Assembly: GCA_963765955.1 (NCBI GenBank)
Contig: CAVXYA010000010.1
Span: forward strand, 499,119-563,118
DNA length: 64,000 nucleotides
Origin: JAXDMK01 sp963765955
GTDB taxonomy: Bacteria; Actinomycetota; Acidimicrobiia; Acidimicrobiales; AC-14
Direction of reading: 5' to 3'
In this document: piece by piece, positions 23,961 through 31,561 of the stretch
Numbering within the stretch: the stretch's first letter is position 1
Layout of the letters: each line of letters opens with the position of its first letter
Notes under the pieces: model-generated
Seen by the model: only the letters and a program-made list of their open reading frames with translations
Told to the model about the DNA's origin: nothing
Databases searched by the model: none
Program-made: the position numbers and the translations under genes

Positions 23961-23985
23961 CCACCGCCCCGCAGGGGCCTGGTGG
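23961..23985 (+). terminator. Terminator-like hairpin after ponA
   Basis: CCACC-g-CCCC pairs with GGGG-cct-GGTGG directly after the stop codon. The GC-rich stem lacks a U-tract. A -10-like TAGGAT for panB follows at 24013. Confidence 0.5.
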
Positions 23986-24012
23986 TGGCGATCCGGCGAA
24001 CCGTTCCGGCGG

Positions 24013-24018
24013 TAGGAT
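24013..24018 (+). promoter_or_regulatory. -10-like element for panB
   Basis: TAGGAT would give a leader of about 60 bases before the panB ATG. The leader contains a small CCAGT-CGC-ACTGG hairpin and ends in a strong AAGGAGGT. No known riboswitch is recognised. Confidence 0.4.
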
Positions 24019-24086
24019 CGGGTCACCGCCGGCAGCCTCCAGTCGCACTGGAACCGGGGCGCCGGACGGCAAGGAGGTACCCCGAC

Positions 24087-25007
24087 ATGCCCTCTGGCGC
24101 CATGGCCCCCGGGCCGCTGCACGTCACCGTCCCCGCCTTTCGGTCGCGCAAGGGAGGGCCGCCCCTGGTGATGGTCACCGCCTACGACGCCCCCAGCGCC
24201 CGCGTCGCCGACGAGGCCGGCGTCGACGCAGTGCTGGTCGGCGACTCGGTGGCCATGGTCGTGCTCGGCTACGACGACACCCTGCAGGTCACGGTCGACG
24301 ACATGGCCCGTCACGTGGCCGCAGTGGCCCGCACCCGCCCCCGTGCCCTGGTGGTGGCCGACCTGCCGTGGATGAGCTACCACCTGTCGGTCGACGAGGC
24401 GGTGCGCAACGCGGCGGTGCTCATCCGGGCCGGCGCGGAGGCGGTGAAGCTGGAGGGCGGGCGGCGGCGCCTGCCGGTGGTGGAGGCCCTGCTCGGCGCC
24501 GAGATCCCGGTGATGGGCCACCTGGGCCTGACGCCACAGTCGGTACACGTGATGGGCGGCTACCGGGTCCAGGGCCAGCAGGCGGACGCAGCCGAGGCGC
24601 TGGTCGACGACGCCCTCGCCCTCGCTGGCGCCGGCTGCTTCGCCGTCGTGCTGGAGTGCGTCCCCCGAGAGCTGGCGGCGGCGGTGACCCGGGCCGTGCC
24701 CGTTCCCACCATCGGGATCGGCGCCGGTCCCGACTGCGACGGCCAGGTGCTGGTGTTCCACGACCTGGTCGGCCTGGAGGACAGGGTGCTGCCCCGCTTC
24801 GTCCGCCGCTACGGGTCGCTGAAGGCGGAGGCGGTGGCGGCGGTGGCGGCATACGGGGCCGACGTGCGCTCGGGCCGGTTCCCGTCCGACGAGGAGAGCT
24901 ACCACCTGTCGGCCGACGTGGCCGGTGCCCTGGCGCGCGCCGGCTACGGGGTCGGGGCCAACCGGGCGGTGGGCGGCGAAGGCCCGTCGGGGTCACGCGG
25001 CGCGTGA
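24087..25007 (+). CDS. panB: 3-methyl-2-oxobutanoate hydroxymethyltransferase
   Basis: First committed enzyme of pantothenate biosynthesis: transfers a hydroxymethyl group from methylene-THF to alpha-ketoisovalerate. It has 'MVTAYDAPSARVADEAGVDA', the metal-binding 'VLVGDSVAMVVLGYDDTL', 'LVVADLPWMSY', the substrate-lysine block 'EAVKLEGG', 'GHLGLTPQSVHVMGGYRVQG' and 'TIGIGAGPDCDGQVLVFHDL' in order. The ATG at 24087 follows AAGGAGGT by 8 bases. The product has 306 residues; a C-terminal ~40-residue tail exceeds the E. coli length. It overlaps the DUF192 gene by GTGA. Confidence 0.96.
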   Translation: MPSGAMAPGPLHVTVPAFRSRKGGPPLVMVTAYDAPSARVADEAGVDAVLVGDSVAMVVLGYDDTLQVTVDDMARHVAAVARTRPRALVVADLPWMSYHLSVDEAVRNAAVLIRAGAEAVKLEGGRRRLPVVEALLGAEIPVMGHLGLTPQSVHVMGGYRVQGQQADAAEALVDDALALAGAGCFAVVLECVPRELAAAVTRAVPVPTIGIGAGPDCDGQVLVFHDLVGLEDRVLPRFVRRYGSLKAEAVAAVAAYGADVRSGRFPSDEESYHLSADVAGALARAGYGVGANRAVGGEGPSGSRGA

Positions 25008-25588
25008 ACACGTCCACCCGCCGGGCGCTGAGCTGGGGCATCCCCGCCCTCGTGCTGCTGGCGTTCGTGGCCTTCCTGCTGGAGGGGGCCGACCGCCCGG
25101 CCAACCCGTCGTTCCGCGACGAGATGGGGGGCCCTGTCGAGCCGTCGGCGTCGACGCCGGCCCGGGTCGCGGGCTTCGGCCAGATCGTGTACCGGGTCGA
25201 CGTCACCGGCGTGCCGTTCGGCAGCGGGACCTCGGTCTCGGCCGCCCACTGCGCCATGCTGGCCGACACCGCCGAGCAGCAGCGCAAGGGGCTCATGGGC
25301 CGCACCGACCTGTCCGGCTACGACGGGATGGTGTTCCGCTTCGCCGAGGACACCGAGGGCGAGTTCTACATGAAGGACACGCTGATCCCGCTGTCCATCG
25401 CCTGGTTCGACGCCGACGGCCGGTTCGTCGACACCGCCGACATGCCGCCGTGCGGCGACCAGCCGGTCTGTCCCACCTACGGTCCCGGCCGCCCCTACCG
25501 CTTCGCCCTCGAGGTGCCCCAGGGCCAGCTCCCCGCCCTGGGCATCGGGCCCGGCGCCCGCCTCCTCCTGGGCGAGAACCGCTGCTAG
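25004..25588 (+). CDS. DUF192 family exported protein
   Basis: A 194-residue protein with an N-terminal membrane/signal segment at residues ~9-25 ('SWGIPALVLLAFVAFLLEGA'). The DUF192 domain follows: 'VSAAHCAMLADTAEQQRKGL', 'MGRTDLSGYDGMVFRF', 'EFYMKDTLIPLSIAWFDADG' and 'GPGRPYRFALEVPQG'. The family is a small beta fold of unknown biochemistry, usually exported. The GTG start overlaps the panB stop, so the two are co-translated, which is not obviously meaningful for pathway. Confidence 0.85.
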   Translation: MNTSTRRALSWGIPALVLLAFVAFLLEGADRPANPSFRDEMGGPVEPSASTPARVAGFGQIVYRVDVTGVPFGSGTSVSAAHCAMLADTAEQQRKGLMGRTDLSGYDGMVFRFAEDTEGEFYMKDTLIPLSIAWFDADGRFVDTADMPPCGDQPVCPTYGPGRPYRFALEVPQGQLPALGIGPGARLLLGENRC

Positions 25589-25646
25589 GTCCCCGCTGTC
25601 GGCGGCTCGCCGGTGGCGGACGGGTCGGTCGAGTGTCGTACCCCCA

Positions 25647-25676
25647 TGTCACCATCTGTCCGTGGACAGGTACGAT
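25647..25676 (+). promoter_or_regulatory. Promoter and dyad of the rpsF-ssb-rplI operon
   Basis: TGTCAC (25647-25652) and TACGAT (25671-25676) are 18 bases apart, giving a likely transcript leader of about 85 bases before rpsF. The spacer contains the dyad CTGTCC-GT-GGACAG (25656-25669), a possible repressor site. Confidence 0.5.
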
Positions 25677-25765
25677 GGACGTTTCCACCCACACCCTGCC
25701 CCGGGGAACAGTCCGCGGGGCCCTGCGCGTCACCACGCCAGGTCCGGAGGGAGATAGTTCGCCCC

Positions 25766-26164
25766 ATGCGACCCTACGAGGTCATGATCATCCTCGACCC
25801 GAGCCTCGATGACGATGTCATCCGGGCCGAGGTCGACCGAGCGGTGGAGCTGGTTCGCTCCCGGGGCGGCACGACCGGCCGGGTCGACCGGTGGGGCCGC
25901 CGGCGCCTGGCCTACGAGATCGCCCACAAGCGCGAGGGCTACTACGTCGTGCTGGAGGCCACGGCCGAGCCGGCCGTGATGACCGAGCTCGACCGCACCC
26001 TGCACCTGGCCGACGGCGTCATCCGCCACAAGGTCATCCGCGTCGCCGAGCGCAAGCCCCGGCCCGCTTCGACCGCCCCTCCCGAGATGCCCGTGGGGGG
26101 GCAGTCCTCTCTCGCCGCCGAGACGGCTGCAACTGCAAACCGCACCGACGCGAACGGAGCGTAA
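25766..26164 (+). CDS. rpsF: 30S ribosomal protein S6
   Basis: Small-subunit protein. The product begins 'RPYEVMIILDPSLDDDVIR' and has 'GGTTGRVDRWGRRRLAYEI', 'HKREGYYVVLEATAEP' and 'LDRTLHLADGVIRHKVIRV', the full S6 signature. The 132 residues include an Ala/Pro-rich tail after residue 97, slightly longer than usual. The ATG at 25766 has GGAGGGAG 12-14 bases upstream. It opens the rpsF-ssb-rplI cluster; S18 (rpsR), its binding partner on the ribosome, is not encoded here. Confidence 0.97.
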   Translation: MRPYEVMIILDPSLDDDVIRAEVDRAVELVRSRGGTTGRVDRWGRRRLAYEIAHKREGYYVVLEATAEPAVMTELDRTLHLADGVIRHKVIRVAERKPRPASTAPPEMPVGGQSSLAAETAATANRTDANGA

Positions 26165-26169
26165 GAGAG

Positions 26170-26726
26170 ATGTCCAACGGAAACAGCGTCACCCTGGTCG
26201 GCAACATCACCCGCGATCCCGAGCTGCGCTTCACGCCCAGCGGGCAGGCCACGGCCTCCTTCGGCCTGGCCGTCAACCGGATCTGGAACGACCGCCAGAC
26301 CAACGAGCGCAAGGAGGCGGTGTCGTTCTTCGACGTCGTCTGCTGGCGGGAGATGGCCGAGAACGTGAGCGAGTCTTTGTCGAAGGGCGCCCGGGTGGTG
26401 GTCACCGGCCGCCTCGAGCAGCGAAGCTGGGACAGCCCCGACGGCGACCGCCGCTCCAAGATCGAGGTCGTCGCCGACGAGATCGGCCCCAGCCTGCGGT
26501 GGGCCACGGCCGAGGTCCGCAAGAACGACCGGCGGGGGCCGTCCGACGGCCCCGGCGGCGGTGGCGGGCCCGGCGGTGGCGGCCCCGGCGGCCAGGCGGC
26601 GGCCAGGGCCAGGCGGGGCAGGGCGGCCAGGGCGGACAGCAGGCCGGCGGCCAGGGCGGGAACTCCTACGCCCCCGCGCCGGCGGCCCAGCCCCAGGCCT
26701 ACGACTACGGGGAGGAACCCTTCTAG
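26170..26726 (+). CDS. ssb: Single-stranded DNA-binding protein, frame interrupted near the C-terminus
   Basis: The OB-fold (residues 1-115) is intact: 'NSVTLVGNITRDPELRFTPS', 'SFFDVVCWREMAENVSESLS', 'VVVTGRLEQRSWDSPDGDRR'. The Gly-rich linker then runs out of frame. A one-base shift near 26582-26605 restores 'GQGQAGQGGQGGQQAGGQGG' and the acidic tip 'YDYGEEPF', the protein-interaction tail that defines bacterial SSB. Because ssb is essential, an assembly indel in the G-rich tract is the likeliest cause. The gene is given end to end across the shift. Its stop codon overlaps the rplI start. Confidence 0.9.
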
Positions 26727-27172
26727 TGAAGATCATCCTGCGGGCCGACGTCACCAACGTCGGCAAGAAGGGCGACGTGGTCGAGGTCTCCGAAGGGTTC
26801 GCCCGCAACTACCTCGTCGCCAAGGGACTGGCCCTGAAGGCCTCCGACGGCGCGGTGGCCCAGGGTGCGGCCATGCGCCGCTCGCGCGACCTCAAGGACG
26901 CCCGCGACCGGGAGGCAGCCGAGCGCCTGGCCAGTGCCCTGGTGCCAGTCGTCATCCGCATCCCGGCCAAGGCCGGCACCGAGGGCCGGCTCTTCGGGTC
27001 GGTCACCGCGGCCGACGTGGTGGGCGCCGTCCAGACCCAGACCGGCGCCGCCCTCGACCGGCGCCGCCTTCACCTCGACGACCCGATCAAGGCCCTGGGC
27101 GTCCACGAGGTTCCCGTCCGCCTCCACCCCGAGGTCGAGTTCCGCATCACCGTCGAGGTCGTCGCCCAGTAA
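26726..27172 (+). CDS. rplI: 50S ribosomal protein L9
   Basis: Begins 'KIILRADVTNVGKKGDVVEV' followed by 'SEGFARNYLVAKGLALKAS', the N-terminal rRNA-binding domain. A charged helix then leads to the C-terminal domain 'LFGSVTAADVVGAVQTQTGA' with 'KALGVHEVPVRLHPEVEFRI'. The 148-residue length is standard. The GTG at 26726 shares its G with the ssb TAG, and GGAGG lies about 10 bases upstream. It directly follows ssb; rpsR, expected between them, is missing. Confidence 0.97.
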   Translation: MKIILRADVTNVGKKGDVVEVSEGFARNYLVAKGLALKASDGAVAQGAAMRRSRDLKDARDREAAERLASALVPVVIRIPAKAGTEGRLFGSVTAADVVGAVQTQTGAALDRRRLHLDDPIKALGVHEVPVRLHPEVEFRITVEVVAQ

Positions 27173-27177
27173 ACGCG

Positions 27178-27198
27178 CTCGGGGGGCCCGCCCCCGAG
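27178..27198 (+). terminator. GC-rich terminator hairpin after rplI
   Basis: CTCGGGGG and CCCCCGAG form an 8-bp stem with a 5-base loop, starting 6 bases after the rplI stop. Confidence 0.6.
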
Positions 27199-27244
27199 TT
27201 CCCCCGAAAATCAAAGGCGCAGAGCGCCTGCGGCGCTCGGTTTG

Positions 27245-27274
27245 CTGTTCCGGCCGGCGCACCGGCCGGAACAG
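27245..27274. repeat. Perfect 13-bp stem hairpin in the rplI-dnaB gap
   Basis: CTGTTCCGGCCGG pairs perfectly with CCGGCCGGAACAG around a CGCA loop. It is the strongest single hairpin in the window. No gene is seen between 27173 and 27662. Confidence 0.75.
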
Positions 27275-27290
27275 GCCTGCCGGCCGGGCT

Positions 27291-27488
27291 CGTCGGGCGA
27301 ACGCCCTCCGAGCGGGCGGTACTTCATGCGAACCGTGCCGTCCTGATGTCGCCCAGCGACATTCAAACGGCACACTTCGCCCCGTCCGGCAGGACCACGT
27401 CGGGCGACGCCCTCCGAGCAGGTCCGTCGGCGCGAAGTGGGCCGTCCTGGTGCCCCATAGGGGCCCCCAAACGGCACACTTCGTCCCC
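27291..27488. repeat. Two tandem ~107-bp units, each with a long imperfect hairpin
   Basis: Both units begin CGTCGGGCGA(A)CGCCCTCCGAGC (27291 and 27398) and end in ACGGCACACTTCG followed by (C/T)CCC. Within each is a 51-base imperfect palindrome, 27329-27379 and 27433-27483, whose arms start CGAA(C/G)(C/T)G(T/G)GCCGTCCTG and end AAACGGCACACTTCG. The loops differ: CGCCCAGCG in the first, CCCCATAGGGG in the second. They occupy the gap before dnaB. No coding potential is seen. Confidence 0.8.
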
Positions 27489-27662
27489 GGCGCACGGAAT
27501 CCTCCCGAGGGGCGGGGCCCGGCGGTATATACTCGAACATATGTTCGGAACGCCGGGCATCCGGCCTGTGGACAAGTGGCGGCTGGGCCGACCTGGGCCA
27601 GCAGGTCGTCCACCGGGAAATCCCGAGCTTTGCGGGCTCGTTCCCCCCAGGCCATCCGGGTC

Positions 27663-29054
27663 ATGGTGAACCCCTCCATGGCCCAGATCGCGCACTCCAT
27701 CCGCCGCCCGCCCTCCCGCACGCCCTCGTCCGGCGCCCGCGTCCCACCCCACAACCTGCCGGCCGAGGAGTCGCTGCTCGGCGCCATGCTCCTCAGCCGC
27801 GACGCAATCGTGTCCGCGGTCGAGGTCCAGCTCGACGCCGACGACTTCTACAAGCCCTCCCACGGCCACATCTACGACGCCATCACGTCGCTCTACGCCC
27901 AGGGGGAGCCGGCCGACCCGGTCACCGTGGCCGACGAGCTGGCCCGGGCCGACCTGCTGGAGGCGGTGGGGGGGCCGGCCGTCCTCATCTCCCTGCAGGC
28001 GGGCACCCCCGCCATCGGCAACGCCGGCCGCTACGCCCGCATCGTGGAGGAGCACGCCCTCCTGCGCCGCCTCATCACCGTCGCCGGCGACATCGCCGAG
28101 ATTGGCTACAGCCTCCCCGACGACATCGCCGGCGCCGTCGACCAGGCCGAGGCCCTGGTGTTCGATGTGGCCGAGCGGCGGGTCACCGACTCCATCTCCG
28201 CCCTGCGCGACCTCCTCGGCCCCCACCTCGACCACCTCGAGGCCCTGTTCGAGCACGACGAGAGCGTCACCGGCGTCCCCACCGGCTTCATCGACCTCGA
28301 CCAGCAGCTGGCCGGTCTCCAGCCGTCGAACCTGATCATCGTCGGTGGAAGACCTGGTACGGGGAAGACTTCATTCGCATTGGGGATGGCCGCCCACGCG
28401 GCCATGTCGGCTCACGTGCCGGTGCTCGTCTTCTCCCTCGAGATGAGCCACCAGGAGCTCACCCACCGCCTGCTCTCCTCCGAGGCGCGGGTCGACGCCA
28501 CCCGCATGCGCAACGGCCGCCTGCTGGAGACCGACTGGCCCAAGATCACCAACGCCATCGGCCGCCTGGCCGAGGCCGACATCTACATCGACGACAACCC
28601 CCGGCTCACCGTCATGGAGATCCGGGCCAAGGCCCGCCGCCTCAAGAGCCGCCACGGCCTGGGGATGATCGTCGTCGACTACCTCCAGCTCATGAGCGGC
28701 CGCTCCGACGCCGAGAACCGCCAGGTCGAGGTGTCGGAGATTTCCCGAGGACTCAAGATCCTGGCCCGCGAGCTGGAGGTGCCGGTCGTGGCCCTGTCCC
28801 AGCTCTCCCGAAACCTGGAGTCCCGGGCCGACAAACGCCCCGTCCTGGCCGACCTAAGGGAGAGCGGGTCCTTAGAACAGGACGCCGACGTCGTGATCTT
28901 CATCTATAGAGACGAGGTGTACAACCGCGACAGCCCCGACCGGGGCACCGCCGAGATCATCGTGGCCAAGCACCGTAACGGCCCCACCGGGGTCACCAAC
29001 CTGGCCTTCCTCGACCACTACACCCGCTTCGCCAACATGGCCAGGGGCGTGTAG
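27663..29054 (+). CDS. dnaB: Replicative DNA helicase DnaB
   Basis: Hexameric helicase of the replication fork. The N-terminal domain begins 'VPPHNLPAEESLLGAMLLSR'. The RecA-like C-terminal domain has Walker A GRPGTGKTS (Lys235), Walker B 'LGMIVVDYLQLMSG', 'ALSQLSRNLESRADKRP' and 'DLRESGSLEQDADVVIFIYR'. The 463-residue length is normal, and no intein is present. Codons change sharply at two spots, 28344-28385 (Walker A) and 28854-28910 (DLRESG), where rare AGA, CCT, TCA, CTA, TTA, GAA and TAT appear; both are known DnaB intein insertion sites. The ATG at 27663 is chosen (27678 possible); no ribosome binding site is evident. Confidence 0.95.
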   Translation: MVNPSMAQIAHSIRRPPSRTPSSGARVPPHNLPAEESLLGAMLLSRDAIVSAVEVQLDADDFYKPSHGHIYDAITSLYAQGEPADPVTVADELARADLLEAVGGPAVLISLQAGTPAIGNAGRYARIVEEHALLRRLITVAGDIAEIGYSLPDDIAGAVDQAEALVFDVAERRVTDSISALRDLLGPHLDHLEALFEHDESVTGVPTGFIDLDQQLAGLQPSNLIIVGGRPGTGKTSFALGMAAHAAMSAHVPVLVFSLEMSHQELTHRLLSSEARVDATRMRNGRLLETDWPKITNAIGRLAEADIYIDDNPRLTVMEIRAKARRLKSRHGLGMIVVDYLQLMSGRSDAENRQVEVSEISRGLKILARELEVPVVALSQLSRNLESRADKRPVLADLRESGSLEQDADVVIFIYRDEVYNRDSPDRGTAEIIVAKHRNGPTGVTNLAFLDHYTRFANMARGV

Positions 29055-29078
29055 CGGCGGTGTAGGACCCTGATCTAG

Positions 29079-29142
29079 TTCAACAATCGCGGAGATAGTT
29101 CGGCACAGGTTCAGCAATCGGTCGGGTCTATTTCAGCAATCG
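29079..29142. repeat. Three direct repeats of TTCARCAATCG, possible insertion-sequence end
   Basis: TTCAACAATCG (29079), TTCAGCAATCG (29110) and TTCAGCAATCG (29132) follow the dnaB stop closely. Multiple short repeats at one end are typical of IS21-like and related insertion sequences, and a similar GTTCGCAATC occurs near 30130. No transposase is present, so this would be a remnant. Confidence 0.45.
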
Positions 29143-29178
29143 TTTCTCCGTGATCGGTGGGGAGCGCGACCGTCCGTC

Positions 29179-29818
29179 GTGCGCGCCCGCAAGCCGGCGA
29201 ACGTGTCGTTCGAGGAGGCGGCGGCCGCCCCCGTCTCGGGCGTCACCGCCCTCCAGGCCGTGCGCAAGGCAGGGGTGCAGCCGGGCCACAAGGTCCTCGT
29301 CATCGGCGCCTCGGGCGGCGTGGGCACCTTTGCGGTGCAGATGGCCAAGGCCCTGGGGGCCGAGGTCACCGGGGTGTGCAGCACGGCCAAGGCGGCCATG
29401 GTCCGAGCCCTCGGTGCCGACCACGTCGTCGACTACGCCCGGGAGAACTTCGCCGACGGCGCGCACCGCTACGACGTGATCCTCGACGCCGGCGGCAACC
29501 GCCGCCTGTCGGACCTGCGCCGAGCCCTGGCCCCCCGGGGGACGCTCGTGATGGTCGGCGGCGAGACCGGCGGTCGGTGGCTGGGCGGCTTCGACCGCTC
29601 CTTGCGGGGGTGCTGCGTCGCCGGTGGTGGGCCACAGGCTGGGCATGCTCGCCTCCACCGAGAACGCGGCCGACCTCAAGGACCTGGCCGATCTCATGGA
29701 GTCGGGGAAGGTCACGCCCGTGATCGACCGGACGTTCCCCCTGGCCGCCGCGGCGGGCGCCATCGACCACGTCCGGGACGGCAAGGCCCGGGGCAAGGTC
29801 GTGGTCCTGATGCCGTGA
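29179..29818 (+). pseudogene. Truncated, frameshifted zinc-type alcohol dehydrogenase / quinone oxidoreductase
   Basis: Only the cofactor-binding half remains: 'KPANVSFEEAAAAPVSGVTA', 'HKVLVIGASGGVGTFAVQMA' (Rossmann motif), 'LGADHVVDYARENFADG'. The catalytic GroES-like N-terminus is missing. A frame change near 29605-29622 is needed to continue into 'GHRLGMLASTENAADLKDLA' and 'IDHVRDGKARGKVVVLMP'. It is clearly related to the intact gene at 30207, for example in 'KPAN(V/L)SFEEAAA' and 'GASGGVGTFAVQ(M/I)AK'. Loss of the 5' end beside the repeat at 29079-29142 suggests disruption by a mobile element. Confidence 0.8.
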
Positions 29819-30206
29819 CGCGCGTCCTGCCCGGCGCAGGGCCGGGCGGGACGTTTGCCGCATTGGCTTGGCCGGGTCAGGCGGCGACGTAGCGGTGGGC
29901 GGGCCGGCCGCCGATAGTCGTCCCGTCGGTGGCGGGCGAGCGGAAGCCCTTCACCACCAGCCACATCGGGCGGTGACCGGCGACGACGGGCGGTAGGCGA
30001 CGGTGGGCACCGTCACGTCGGTGCGCCACCGGGTGACGGCCATCGCCACCGGTCAGACTGCTGAACTGTGTTGGGAACTTACAGGCGGGGTCGTCTTCCC
30101 CGATCAGGCTGGCGAGCGACACTCGTCTAGTTCGCAATCACGTCGGTCGCACCCACTAGGTCCGGCCTAGGCTCGATGCCGTCCACGTCAACGGGGAGCG
30201 CCGAGC
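29819..30206. other. Intergenic region, no supported gene
   Basis: This 388-base stretch has lower GC than its surroundings from about 30050 on. Nothing in either strand resembles a known protein; the open frame on the minus strand at 29877-30137 has no recognisable motif. A -10-like TAGGCT near 30168 and GGGGAG about 10 bases before 30207 would serve the next gene. Confidence 0.4.
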
Positions 30207-31160
30207 ATGAAGGCCTTCATGGGGGAGAAGTACGGGCCGCCGGAGGCGCTTCGGATGGCGGAGGTCGAGACTCCTACGCCGGGGGCTGCTGAAGTTCTGG
30301 TGAAGGTACTGGCCGTATCGGTCAATCCCGCGGATTGGCATTTGATGCGCGGGAAGCCCCTCTTTGCGCGCGCCACCCTGGGCGTTCTGCGGCCGAAACA
30401 TCCGATCCTTGGCGCCGACATTGCGGGGCGGGTGGAGGCGGTCGGCGACGGCGTTGCCCACTTCAAATCCGGCGACGAGGTCTTTGCAAGTCTCATAGAT
30501 CACGGCTGCGGTGGCTTCGCTGAGTACGTTTCGGTCCCAGTTGCCGCCATGGCCTTGAAGCCGGCGAACCTGTCGTTCGAGGAGGCGGCGGCAGTTCCGA
30601 TTGCGGCGGCAACCGCACTCCAGGGACTTCGCCACCACGGAGAAATCCAGCCCGGGCAGAGGGTTCTCGTCAATGGCGCCTCCGGCGGCGTTGGCACGTT
30701 CGCGGTCCAGATCGCCAAGTCCTTCGGGGCCGAGGTGACGGGCGTGACCAGCACCCGGAACATCGACCTCGTCCGATCACTCGGCGCTGATCACGTCGTC
30801 GACTACACGACGACCGACTTTGTCGGGGGTGAGCCGCGCCACGACCTAATCCTCGACACGATTGGGAACCGTTCGGCGTCCGAGCTCAGGCGCGCCGTTG
30901 CCGAGGGCGGCAAGGTGGCTGTCACTGGGTTCACCACCGTGAGGAGGCTCATGGGCGTCACGCTGCGCGGCGGCAAGGCCATGGCCATGGTCTCGGCGCA
31001 TGTAACCGCCAAGGACCTGGAACTCCTCACGGAGCTGATCGAGGCCGGGAAGGTGCGCCCGCAGATCGACCGGCACTATCCGTTCGCCGAGATTCCCGCT
31101 GCGATCGCCTACCTCGAACTCGGTCACGCCAGGGGAAAGGTGGTCGTCGGGTTGACGTGA
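30207..31160 (+). CDS. NADPH:quinone oxidoreductase-like medium-chain dehydrogenase
   Basis: A 317-residue zinc-independent MDR enzyme. The GroES-like domain has 'AVSVNPADWHLMRGKPLF', 'HPILGADIAGRVEAVGDGV' and 'FKSGDEVFASL'. The Rossmann domain has 'LVNGASGGVGTFAVQIAKSF' and 'GADHVVDYTTTDFVGGE'. It ends 'YLELGHARGKVVVGLT'. No catalytic-zinc cysteines are seen, as in zeta-crystallin-like quinone reductases. The ATG at 30207 has GGGGAG upstream. Codon use is less GC-biased than its neighbours (many codons ending in A/T), which suggests recent acquisition. The decayed relative at 29179 lies just upstream. Confidence 0.9.
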   Translation: MKAFMGEKYGPPEALRMAEVETPTPGAAEVLVKVLAVSVNPADWHLMRGKPLFARATLGVLRPKHPILGADIAGRVEAVGDGVAHFKSGDEVFASLIDHGCGGFAEYVSVPVAAMALKPANLSFEEAAAVPIAAATALQGLRHHGEIQPGQRVLVNGASGGVGTFAVQIAKSFGAEVTGVTSTRNIDLVRSLGADHVVDYTTTDFVGGEPRHDLILDTIGNRSASELRRAVAEGGKVAVTGFTTVRRLMGVTLRGGKAMAMVSAHVTAKDLELLTELIEAGKVRPQIDRHYPFAEIPAAIAYLELGHARGKVVVGLT

Positions 31161-31561
31161 TGCGTGATGATGAAACCGCCCAAACGCCGAGTCCCATACC
31201 CGGGCGTCGATAGCGGGGACCGTCGACGCGCACTGTCACGGCTGAGCGGCGTTCCTCGCAGGGGCCGATCCGCGCATCGGGATTCTGCGGCGGACATTTG
31301 GCGACCTTCGTGGCGCTCCTTTCAACAGCCCCAACGGCCGACACGTTGTCGGCCGGGTCAGGAATTCACCATCAATTCGGCGCGGGTCCGTGGATTTGAT
31401 TTCGTCCTCGCCACCTACGCCGAGATCGGCCTCGCCATCCTCACGGGATTCCCAACAGTGGTGGCGGCGGTTCTAGGGACGCGGGATGGCTGCGTCCTTC
31501 CGGTGATCGTGGGAGTGCATGAGCCGGCGACCAGCCGATGGCGCCGGTGCCTCGGTGCGCC
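31161..31561. other. Intergenic region with one palindrome, no supported gene
   Basis: Lower-GC stretch continuing from the preceding gene. The dyad CGGCCGACA-CGT-TGTCGGCCG near 31335-31355 could be a terminator for the dehydrogenase gene or both convergent genes. The open frame across 31164-31772 has no recognisable protein features and runs antisense into the hydrolase gene. Confidence 0.4.

Noticed and set aside
24019..24086. Riboswitch in the panB leader
   Set aside because: Only one 5-bp hairpin is seen and no known aptamer core can be recognised.
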